A model generated the notes under the pieces. That model saw only the letters and a list, made by a program, of their open reading frames with translations. It was not told where the DNA came from and searched no databases. Both the position numbers and the translations under genes were made by a program. Below, piece by piece: positions 54,711 to 64,000 of a stretch of DNA of 64,000 nt; position 1 is the first letter of the stretch, and each line of letters opens with the position of its first letter. Origin of the DNA: Cocos nucifera (Eukaryota > Streptophyta > Magnoliopsida > Arecales > Arecaceae); assembly GCA_006176705.1 (NCBI GenBank), contig QRFJ01002509.1, positions 248,001 to 312,000 on the forward strand, written 5' to 3'.

Positions 54711-56033
54711 GAAATGACAGGTGACCAAAAATGGTAGGTATTATCTTACAAAATAAGACAACCCTTTTCTGACCTAGATAGGCTCTAGTCAGACCAAGTG
54801 AAGGCCTCTGATTGAGCATAAACTCCTTTGGCTCAGTCAGGACAACTATTTATGATAGTAAAAGAAGAACGTTAGATTCAATCGAGTGCTAGCACGATTT
54901 TCTTGAACCTAATTGAATCTCATTCAGATCAATTGAACTAGATCAGTTCAATTGATGATCACCAGATTCAAACCCTTATTTGTGTGACCCAGTTAGGTTC
55001 AGTTCTGTATGGTAATGGGATATGTCATGATCTCTATCATCGACATCATCGAAACTCCTTTCGATGGATCAGAACTCTTCTGATTCGAACAGCTAGAATG
55101 ATCGATCATCTAAATCATTCTAATTGCTCCCAAAATCCACCAGTGATATCTAGCAGTATATGGTGGCAACCCATCAGAGCTGAATGCGAACCTCTTGGTG
55201 CAGCTACCTGTGTGATTAAGTTCTTCTATCTTGAGCCCCGATCAGATTAGGGTTAAGGTGAACTCGTCAATCCCTAGTTTCTGTCATATGATGTAATCAT
55301 TCGATTCAAGTCCGATGTGAAAATCTAAATAGAAACTCTTTCTATTATTTCACTCTGCCATGGCCATGGGCTTCTGGACTTGATTCTCATGATCATCATA
55401 GGGCTGCTCCTCTACCACCGAGGTAGATAGATTCCATCTTGATGCAATCCAGTTCCTACAATGAACATGCTATAGCCAACATACACCTCAGGGTTCCATA
55501 TGGCTAGGAGATCCGAGTTAATGGTGTAGTCAAACTATAACACCCTCAAGGTGAACTATCGATGCACCTCAGGTCAAAGAATCAGACACACTACTGCAGC
55601 ATCGAGTCAGTCATTGACGAGAAGGTAGACTTCCTAATGACTACTCGAGGTGGTCACGCTCAGTGCCCTCATTCTCTAACGAGTACCTATACTCTCGCTC
55701 CGATGTCTCCACACCGTAGATAGACTCAAGACTCATCTACTAAAGAGAAGTGATTGTACACCAACCTTCCAGATCAATCACCATCCTCGTGATGATCCTA
55801 TGGTCGGAAGCATTTTATGAGTTAATAATGATTATTCATGTCTTAAATTTTCAACTCTTGAAAATATGAATTATCATTACCATTAACTCAAAGGATGTAT
55901 CACAGACACTAAATACACATATGTGATAGAAAATAACCCATTTTATTGATATTAGTCAAAATTATAATTTTGCCCCTAGAAGTGTATTACAAGTGTCAGC
56001 CAATTCTGGCTTCTAGGGCACATATATCTAACA

Positions 56034-56046
56034 ATCTTCCACTTAT
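56034..56046 (-). other. Polypurine tract of copia D1
   Basis: On the minus strand AAGTGGAAGAT directly precedes the LTR start TGTTAGATA, as is usual for plant copia elements. Confidence 0.8.
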
Positions 56047-56069
56047 CCTAAAGCCAATTGGCTACAAGT

Positions 56070-57771
56070 CTAAGTCCCATCTTCTCAAGGTGGGCTTCGA
56101 TCTTCTATTGGCCCAATAGCTTTGTAAGCGGGTCTGCCACATTATCTGTGGAGTTGACTCTCTTGACCTCGACGTAATCCTTCTCGAGGTAATCGTGGAT
56201 GAGGTGGTATCGCCGCTCAATGTGCTTGAATTTTTGGTGAGACCTCGGCTCCTTAGCAAGGGCTATGGCGCCATTGTTGTCGCAGTATAGAGGAATGGCA
56301 TCTGATGGCATTACTCCAATTTCTGCAGCAAACTTCTTATACCAGAATGCTTCCTTCGCAGCTTCTGATGCAGCGATATATTCTGCTTCCATGGTGGAAT
56401 CTGCTATCACAGTTTGCTTGGAAACTCTTCCAGCTGACAGCACCACCATTGCACACAAACAGACTCCCAGATGTCGACTTTCGATCATCTACATCGGACA
56501 TGAAATTCGAGTCTGTGTATCCCTGGACTTGGAGTTCTCCATTACCAAAGACCAACATCATATCCTTAGTTCTTCTCAAGTACTTAAGGATACATTTCAC
56601 AGAAGTCCAGTGTTCTTCACCTGGATTTGACTGATATCTGCTTGTGACACTCACAGCATGGGCTATATCAGGTCGTGTACATAGCATGGCATACATGAGG
56701 CTCCCTATTGTAGAAGCATAAGGGATCTTGCTCATGCATTCTATTTTCTCAGGTGTGCTAGGGCACATCTTCTTGAAAAGATGAATACCATGTCTGAAGG
56801 ATATTAATCTCCCTCTTAGAGTTTTCCATACTAAACCTCTTTAGTACTTCCTCTATGTACATCTTCTGTGAAAGTCCTAGCATCCTATTCGGTTTATCCC
56901 TATAGACCTTAATTCCTAGAATAAAGGATGCTTCACCTAGGTCTTTCATGGAGAATTCTTTGGACAACCATATTTTGACTATCATCAACATGGGAATATC
57001 ATTCTCAATAAGGAGGATGTCATCCACGTACAATACGAGGAAGACAACAGCACTCCCACTGACCTTTTTGAAGACACACGGTTCCTCTTCATTTTTAATG
57101 AAACCAAATATTTTAATCACATCATTGAAATGAGTGTTCAAGCTCGAAGATGCTTGCTTAAGTCCATATATGGACCTTTGCAGCTTGCAAACCTTGTGAT
57201 CAATATCATTGGATGTGAAACCTAGCGGCTATTTTATATAGATATCTTTCTCAAGATATCAATTGAAGAACGTCATTTTCACATTCATTTGCCATATTTT
57301 ATAATCGAAATAGGCTGCAATAAAAAGCAATGTGCGGATGGATTTTAGCATAGCCATTGGAAAAAAGGCATCCTGATAGTCAATGCCTTCGCGTTGACTA
57401 TAACCTTTTGCCACTAGTCTAGCCTTGAATGTCTCCACATTCCCATCTGCACCAATCTTTCTCTTAAAGATCCATTTACATCTAATAGGTACTATACCTT
57501 CTGATGGATCTATCAAGGTCCAGACTTGGTTTGAGTGCATCGAGTCAATTTCTGACTGCATTGCCTCTAGCCATTTCTCGAAGTCGATATCTGATATCGC
57601 CTCATTGTAGGTTTTGGGATCATCACCATGAGCACCATTGCCTACGAGGAACATTTTTTGTACGTCCTCTGAAATAATACCTAAGTATCTCTCAAGAGGA
57701 CGGAAAACTCTTTCCGATCTATGAGGTGGAGGAGGTAGTGTTCTTATTGGCTCAACCTGATTTGGTTCCAA
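56070..57771 (-). pseudogene. Reverse transcriptase and RNase H of copia D1
   Basis: 57771-57259 carries the N-terminal part (IRCKWIFKRKIGADGNVETF, KARLVAKGYSQREGIDY). Two stops follow around 57235-57260. 57141-56758 carries the active site LVLYVDDILLIEND (YVDD). 56768-56337 carries the start of RNase H (GYTDSNFMSDVDDRKSTSG). 56488-56105 carries its end (TMEAEYIAASEAAKEAFW, LYCDNNGAIALAKEP, ENSTDNVADPLTK-like). It copies element RNA and removes the RNA strand. Two stops and two frame shifts are seen, but the catalytic residues YVDD and the Asp/Glu of RNase H remain, so damage is moderate. Confidence 0.88.
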
Positions 57772-57849
57772 TTGGTCCTTAGCTCGTTGTACTTGTGAGA
57801 CTTTCTCATCAAGCTTGATTTGTCTTCCAATGCCGCTATCTTGAATAAA

Positions 57850-59000
57850 CTATTTTTCAAGAAAGATGGCATGTCGACTCACAATCACATTGTGGTCTTC
57901 TGAAATATAGAAATAGTATCCTAATGACTCTTTAGGATATCCTATGAATCGAGCTCTGAAGGACCTAAACTCTAACTTGTCCGCTTGTTTCCTTTTGACA
58001 TGAGCTGGACAATCCCAAATTCTGAGATGACTCAGACTTGGTTTCTTACCATGCCATATCTCATACGGTGTGGTAGGAACGATTTTAAAGGGAACCCTAT
58101 TCAGTAGATAAATTAAAGTTAACGATGAGTGTCTCCAAAGAAAATCAGGAAGGTCTATGAAGCTCATCATAGATCGGACCATATCCAATAGAGTCTGATT
58201 TTTCCGTTCTGAAACCCCATTGAGTTGAGGTGTTCCTAGTGGAGTCCATTGAGAGACTATGCCATTTTTTTTGAGATAGTCTAGAAATTTTTAGCTAAGG
58301 TATTCACCTCCTCGATCTGATCGAAGAACCTTAATGGGTTTTTCAGTTTGTTTTCCTACTTCATGTCTGAATTCTTTGAACTTTTTAAAAGCTTCAGACT
58401 TGTATCTCATAAGATACACATACCCATACCTAGATAGATCATCAGTAAAGATGATGAAATAGACAAAATTGCCTCTAGTCGGTACATCAAATGGGCCACA
58501 CACATCAGTATGTACTAGGGCAAGAAGATCTATGGCCCTTTCCCCATGTCCAACAAAAGAAAGTTTAGTCATTTTGCCTTGAAGACAAGATTCACAAATT
58601 GGATATGACTCGGAAGTCAACGGACTTAATAGCCCATTTTTCTTTCAATTTGTTTATCCTATCTTCTGCTATATGACCTAATCTCAGGTGCCATAGATAC
58701 CTATCATTTGGACTATCCCTAAATCATTTGGTATTCATGTTTTGCTCGATAGTTAGAACAGATACATCAATATGTAGCTGATAAAGATCGTTAATAAGGA
58801 AACCATTTGCAATTTTATTTCTTTCATAAAGAATGTTATAATGATCCTTAAAGAAGGTAATCACATAGCCTTCTAGTGCTAAGCATGAAACAAAAATTAG
58901 ATTCCTACTAGCTACAAGCACATAATAACAGTCTTTTAAAACTAAGTCTAAATCAGATGGTAATCGAACTCCATTTTCGATGCGTAGGATCATGTCTCCA
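57850..59000 (-). pseudogene. Integrase and pre-integrase region of copia D1
   Basis: 58993-58724 is the protease/pre-integrase part (LPSDLDLVLKDCYYVLVASR). 58620-58291 starts at the zinc-binding end CESCLQGKMTKLSF and holds two catalytic Asp (FTDDLSRYGYVYLM and RSDRGGEYLS). 58188-57850 continues from the Glu region (MVRSMMSFIDLPDFLWRHS) to the C-terminus (PLGYYF-like). A stop after GGEYLS and one before the second part interrupt it. Integrase joins the cDNA to host DNA. Confidence 0.85.
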
Positions 59001-59144
59001 TCCCTCAGCCTCCTGCTATCCTCAAGATCCTATATGAAAGTGCACAGATGAGCACTAGAACCAGAGTCAAGCACCCAATTGGATGCAGAAGAAACCATAA
59101 GATTAGACTCAATAATAAGTACACCTCCAGAAGGATCTTCCTTC

Positions 59145-59900
59145 TTATTCTTTAGGGTGGCCAGATAAGTAGGGCAGTTCTGCTTTCAGTGGCCATCGCT
59201 GTTGCAATAAAAATACTTTTCTTTGACAGTGGTCTTCTTCTTCGGCTCTGCCTTCTTCTTCTTTCCTCCTTCTATCATCTGCTTTTTTGCAGACTTTTTT
59301 TTTTTCAGAAGATTTTCTTTTGGAAGAAGTCTGTTTCATAGCTAGAATCGAGCCTTTAGAACCTTTCATAGAAAGCTCAGCGGTGACCACCATGTTCATT
59401 AATTCGGTCAAGAAATTTTGAAGTTTATGCATGTAGTAATTCATGATGAATTGCCCACATGCATCAGTCAAGGATTGCAGAATTACATCATTCTGCAGAT
59501 CCAAGTCTAACTTCACACCGAGCTTCTCAAGCTCTTCCAAGTTCTTGATCATCATCAGACAGTGATCTTGGACTGACTGTCCATCATACATCTTAGCCTT
59601 AAAAAATTATTTCGTAACTTGATACTTGGCTGCACGACTCTATTCACCAAAAATCTCCTGCAAGTGAGCCAACATTTGGCGAGCAGTCCCGATATCTTCA
59701 TGTTGAAGCTGGAGCTCATCAGACATCGAGTCCAACATGTAATATCTAGCCTTATTATCTTCGTCCATCCATTTTTTTAGAGACGCTCTCTGTTCAGTGG
59801 ATGGACGGGCTGGTAAGGTGCGAGGGTCCTGGTCCAATACATGGGTTAACTTCTCGAAACCCAAAATGATTTTATGGTTCTTGAGCCAATCTTAATAATT
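59145..59900 (-). pseudogene. gag of copia D1
   Basis: 59864-59640 reads LDQDPRTLPARPSTEQRASL, then a stop. 59591-59145 reads MYDGQSVQDHCLMMIKNLEE and YGQF-like FIMNYYMHKLQNFLTELMN, the UBN2-type copia capsid with a Lys/Arg-rich tail. A frame shift near 59290 hides the zinc knuckle, which another frame shows as YFYCNSDGH, a stop, then KQNC (first Cys replaced by Tyr). The true start lies right of 59864 and is not certain. Confidence 0.82.
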
Positions 59901-61787
59901 AAATCTGATCAGTCTATGTGTGTCCAGGATACATGCTAATGGGTTGAACGCAGATATTTTTCTGTACAGAGTCAAATATTCTAGTTAGATACTGTAATTA
60001 TGACTTGACCAATTTATTTAGGGATTTTATTTTTAAACAAATTAGATTTCATAATTTTTTTGGATCCCTACACTCCCTCTGTAGAGATGCAAAAATCTCC
60101 ATGATTAATGATTTCTAGTGGGTGTGTGGTCTCACCAACTGACTCATCACCTCACCTAACAGTTATTGATGATGGATTAGCCAATGAGTGAACAACTCTT
60201 ATTCAATGATTCTCTAATCATGGTGCACCCAAACTTGGTCTCTAATTCATGAATCTCACCGTATCCGAAATATTGATCCACTTCTTAGTTAAGTCAGACC
60301 CACCATTTGCACAGACTGAATTCTTAATTGAGTCTCTCACCATATCCAAAATATTGAGTCTAACTCATCCTCCAGCCCATAGCATCCAATGCCTAATAGA
60401 CATGGTTGCATCTTTTTGGTGCAACTGAGCCACTGTATCTAGATGAAAATAATCAACCATGGAAAGGGCCCGTACATCTACAATGTTGGAAGATCTTAGA
60501 CTTAATCTTTTCTTAGGAAGAATTGATTCAGGTCTCATTAAACTAGACTTATCATAGTCATAACAATTATAACTAACCTAGTGGCATGGGTTAGCTCGGA
60601 TTATTGACCATCTCAAATTAGAACTGAGTCAACAGATATGGTCAAGTAAGTGAGACAGGTGGAAGGGATATGCCATTAACTCGTACAAAAATGCATTTAG
60701 GTCGAGTAGCTCCTAATTAAAAATCAATCGGTCGTATGTGCCAAACTTACCTTAGACACCAAATTATTGAGCCAGAACTAATTGGATTAGCCTACAACCC
60801 AGACTCTAACCTCTGAGCCTAATTAGGTCTTGCTTGATCGTGACTCGATCTTGACCTAGACTTAATCCTATAGACTGGTCAGTTTAAGCATTGTTGATCC
60901 CATCTAACCAATTCTTGATTCGATTTGATCAACCGCTTTGACCTAATTGAGCTATCCAAGCTCGAACCTAATATTATGAATATGTTCTAGATATGAAATT
61001 CTCAATTTTAGATCTAATTAATATTCCATAATCTTAATTTTTTAATTAAGTAGGGATCATAAACAAAATATGCATAATAAATCCTAGGGTTTCAGGATCT
61101 AGGATTTTGCAGAAAGTAAGTTTTACATTTTTGATTAAGTACGAACGTGTAACACCCCTACAAATGGAAGAAGAGGGCCTTTAAATTCTTCTTCGTTCTT
61201 ATGACCGAACAGCTAAGAGGAACATCTTAATCAGGAACATGTAATACTACAAAATAGTTTTAGATTTATATCATATATCTCATATACAAATTAGATCTAA
61301 TCATAGCATATTTTGCATACATCTCATGTATCGAATCATGCATATTTTTAGATCTAAATTATCTCATAATAATCTAAAAAATTAGATTTAAATTGATCTT
61401 ATCAAAATAAACTCTAATCTAGAAAACTATGTAGAACTTATTCTATAACTAGTCTAGACATGCATCAATCATATCTCATATGATGTTAAAATTAAATAAT
61501 TTTTATTTGCTACTTTTTAGATGTTATTATAATAATTATAATATCAAAAAATAGTAAATAAATAGATCTAAAATATAATTAAATTAAATTAAATTATAAA
61601 CATGTAAGACTATTCTATAGAACTATTCTATTTTAGAACTAGTCATGCATATTTTCTAATCTTAGATCCAAATTATTTAATTTTAATTTTTTTAATTTTA
61701 GATCTGATCACATCTCATGTGACATCTAAAATTACTTATTTTTTTATTAAAATAAATTTAAAACTATATCTAAATACTTTAGAATTT
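59901..61787. other. Non-coding 5' internal region of copia D1
   Basis: About 1.9 kb lie between the primer site and gag. No frame above about 60 codons has support. The stretch 59930-60900 is mixed sequence with no obvious repeat, and 61000-61760 is AT-rich. It is longer than usual for a copia leader, so it may include inserted sequence that I cannot define. Confidence 0.5.
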
Positions 61788-61800
61788 GGGCTCCGATACC
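61788..61800 (-). other. Primer binding site of copia D1 (tRNA-Met type)
   Basis: On the minus strand GGTATCGGAGCCC directly follows the LTR end, the common copia primer site complementary to a tRNA-Met 3' end. Confidence 0.85.
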
Positions 61801-64000
61801 TGTTGAAGGAAAAATTCTGATTTTCTAGACCAGGTTCGTTCAGATCTGATCGGATCAAGAGATATATTTCAAAAAATTTTCTTTAATCTAAATTAGATAT
61901 GAAATATTTTAGATTTAATTCTTATTATTCTAATAATAAAAATAAAATCTAGATAAATTAAATTAAATTTAATTTTTCTTGATGTAGGATAATCCTATTA
62001 CCCATTGATGATCCTGTAAGCAGCGGAAGGTTCTGGATCTAGCCACGCAAGTGCCTAGCCTCTACCGATATCCACTCAGACTGAATCTGAAGATCCTCTT
62101 TTTTTCTATCACGTCTTCAAAAATTAGATCTGAATTTGATTTGGAGGATCTTCAAAACAACTTTCGAAGATCAGCAGTTGTCCTTTGCAGCAGCACAGCC
62201 TTCTAGCTTTCTGTCGCCTTTCTCTCATCTGGACTGCACCAACTTAGATCCCAAACCACTTTGGGCATGGAGAGGAGAGGGAGAAGATGGACTTGACGTG
62301 GAGGAGGGAGAGACAAACAGCCTTGGGGCATAGAGAATTCAATTGCTCTTTGAGTTGGGTGCAGGGTCTTATTTATAAACTATGCATGATCCAATTCCTC
62401 TTCTTCCCAACCAATCACAATCCTTTATGAAATCAGATCTAAATCTGATTGGTGGAAATAGAGTTCCTTGGATTCCTCCTTAGATGGCACCTAAGACCAG
62501 TCAAACTTGATTCTTAGGAGAAATCTAATCGAAATCCAAAAAGGAGATGGAGTCCCTATCCAACAGGGACTCCTGGGTGCCTCCAGCTTGGGCACACACC
62601 AAGGGTGGCGTGCGCCCTCCTCCTTGCCAGGTTCTGGTAGGGGGACAGACCCCCACCAGCTCTTCAATAGGTGCATGACATATGGACATAAGTTAAAGTG
62701 TCAATGATCAACATTTGACCAGTCAAAGGTCAACTTTTGACCAAAGTCAAAGGACGAGAAATGGTAGATGACCAAAAATGGCAGGTATTGTCTTACAAAA
62801 TAAGACAACCCTTTTCTGACTTGAGCAGGCTCCAGTCAGACCAAGTGAAGGCCTCTGATCGAGCATAAATTTCTTTGGCTCAATCAGGACAACTATTTAT
62901 GATAGTAAAAGAAGAACGTTAGATTCAATCGAGTGCTAGCATAATTTTTTTGAACCTAATTGAATCTCATTCAGATCAATTGAACTGAATCAATTCAATT
63001 GATGATCACCAGATTCAAACCCATGTTTGTGTGACCTAGTTAGGTTCAGTTCTATATGGTAATGGGATATGTCATGATCTCTATCATCGACATCATCGAA
63101 ATGCCTTTCGATGGATCAAAACTCTTCTAATTCGAACAGTTAGAATGATCGATCATCTAAATCATTCTAATTGCTCCCAAAATCCATCAGTGACACCTAG
63201 CAGTATATGGTGGCAACCCATCAGAGCTGAATGCAAACCACTTGGTGTAGCTACCTGTGTGATTAAGTTCTTCTATCTTGAGCCCTGATCAGATTAGGGT
63301 TAAGGTGAACTCGTCAAACCCTAGTTTCTATCATATGATGTAATCATTCGATTCAAGTTTGGTGTGAAAGGCTAAATAGAAACTCTTTCTATTATTTCAC
63401 TCTACCATGGCCATGGGCTTCTGGACTTGATTCTCATGATCATCATAGGACTGCTCCTCTACCATCGAGGTAGATAGATTCCATCTTGATGCAATCCAGT
63501 TCCTACAATGAACATGCTATAGCCAACATACACCTCAGGGTTTCGTATGGTTAGGAGATCGAGTTATGGTGTAGTCAAACTATAACACACTCAAAGTAAA
63601 CTACCGATGCACCTTAGGTCAAAGAATCAGACACACCACTACAGCATCGAGTCAGTCATTGACGAGAAGGTAGACTTTCTAATGACTACTCGAGGCGGTC
63701 ACGTTCAGTGCTCTCGTTCTCTAACGAGTACCTGTACTCTCGCTCCGATATCTCCACATCGTAGACTTAAGATTCATCTACTAAAAAGAAGCGATTGTAC
63801 ACCAACCTTCTGGATTAATCACCATCCTCGTGATGATCCTATGATCGGAAGCATTTTATGAGTTAATAATGATTATTCATGTCTTAAATTTTTAATTCTT
63901 GAAAATATGAATTATCATTATCATTAACTCAAAGGATGTATCACAGACACTAAATACACATATGTGATAGAAAATAACCCACTTTATTGATTATGGTCAA
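61801..64000 (-). repeat. 5' LTR of copia D1, cut by window end
   Basis: Starts TGTTGAAGGAAAAATTC at 61801 and aligns with the left LTR up to its position of about 55965, so roughly 70-80 bp lie beyond the window. It has the same TATA box (near 62369) and W-box cluster (62693-62752), which here would drive the element itself. Confidence 0.92.
62693..62752 (-). promoter_or_regulatory. W-box (TTGAC) cluster in the copia D1 5' LTR
   Basis: Matches 54643-54710. GATCAACATTTGACC and TCAACTTTTGACC are present and most TTGAC cores are kept despite divergence of the surrounding LTR; one or two are lost by single changes. Confidence 0.55.

Larger units (their letters stand above)
53752..56033 (-). repeat. 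3' LTR of copia D1 (about 2.28 kb)
   Basis: On the minus strand it begins TGTTAGATATATGTGCCC (56033) and ends near 53752 (TTATGAAGG versus TGTTGAAGG in the other LTR). It aligns along its full length with 61801-64000. It holds a minus-strand TATA box and a W-box cluster. Short frames inside are not genes. Confidence 0.92.
53752..64000 (-). mobile_element. Ty1/copia retrotransposon D1, right LTR cut by the window
   Basis: The left (3') LTR is 53752-56033, then a polypurine tract, reverse transcriptase and RNase H, integrase, protease and gag on the minus strand, a ~1.9-kb non-coding stretch, primer site (61788-61800) and the 5' LTR from 61801 to beyond 64000 (about 70-80 bp missing). The order protease-integrase-reverse transcriptase-RNase H is that of copia. 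In a ~200-bp stretch of the two LTRs I counted about 19 differences. All domains have stops or shifts. Confidence 0.92.

Overview
This window is plant nuclear DNA made almost entirely of nested, decayed transposable elements. I found no intact host gene, no rRNA or tRNA gene, and no bacterial or organelle feature. Two-exon-class CACTA (En/Spm) DNA transposons with TNP2-like and TNPA-like genes, Athila-type and Tat-type Ty3/gypsy retrotransposons, and Ty1/copia elements with long LTRs point to a large-genome flowering plant. A monocot such as a palm is my guess, but the sequence does not settle the species.

Layout. 1-2934: remains of a CACTA-like element (family B-like ends, G/C-rich leader, AAT microsatellite, TNPA-like exons). 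2935-3344: one end of a family A CACTA inserted in those exons. 3345-12287: Athila-like gypsy element no. 1 (minus strand). 12288-14895 and 25074-27664: Athila-like element no. 2, split by no. 1 and by a CACTA. 14896-25073: a 10.2-kb family A CACTA (A2) with a 3-bp target duplication (CTT), a ~1-kb palindrome in its leader, a broken TNP2 transposase gene and a TNPA-like gene. 27665-28318: unassigned. 28319-31634: 5' half of a Tat-like gypsy element (plus). 31635-33316: copia-type LTR fragment. 33317-about 41900: two family B CACTA fragments. The second carries a 173-bp tandem array, a C-rich leader and a long inverted repeat (40378-41343). 41990-43567: Tat-like integrase fragment. 43568-44270: Athila-like LTR start. 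44706-53156: short, internally deleted copia element, split by CACTA A3. 45321-50539: CACTA A3, a 5.2-kb relative of A2 on the minus strand that keeps TNPA and the palindrome but lacks TNP2. 53157-53751: degenerate tandem repeats. 53752 to the window end: a copia element with ~2.28-kb LTRs, the right one cut by the window.

Most interesting point. The family B inverted repeat at 40378-41343 has ~470-bp arms and a ~20-nt loop. Each arm encodes the zinc-cluster N-terminus of a CACTA transposase fused to a fragment of a DRM/DNMT3-type de novo DNA methyltransferase that includes the catalytic Pro-Cys motif. A transcript would fold into a long hairpin matching a host silencing enzyme. In rice, CACTA-encoded miR820 is known to target the methyltransferase DRM2, so this could be an independent or ancestral form of the same strategy. 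That link is inference. Separately, the ~1-kb palindrome in the leader of both family A elements is a second possible source of double-stranded RNA.

All protein-coding parts carry stops or frameshifts, so A2 probably cannot move itself. A3 looks like a typical deletion derivative that would need transposase supplied from elsewhere. Boundaries without a visible terminal motif are approximate. Identity values were counted by eye on short stretches.
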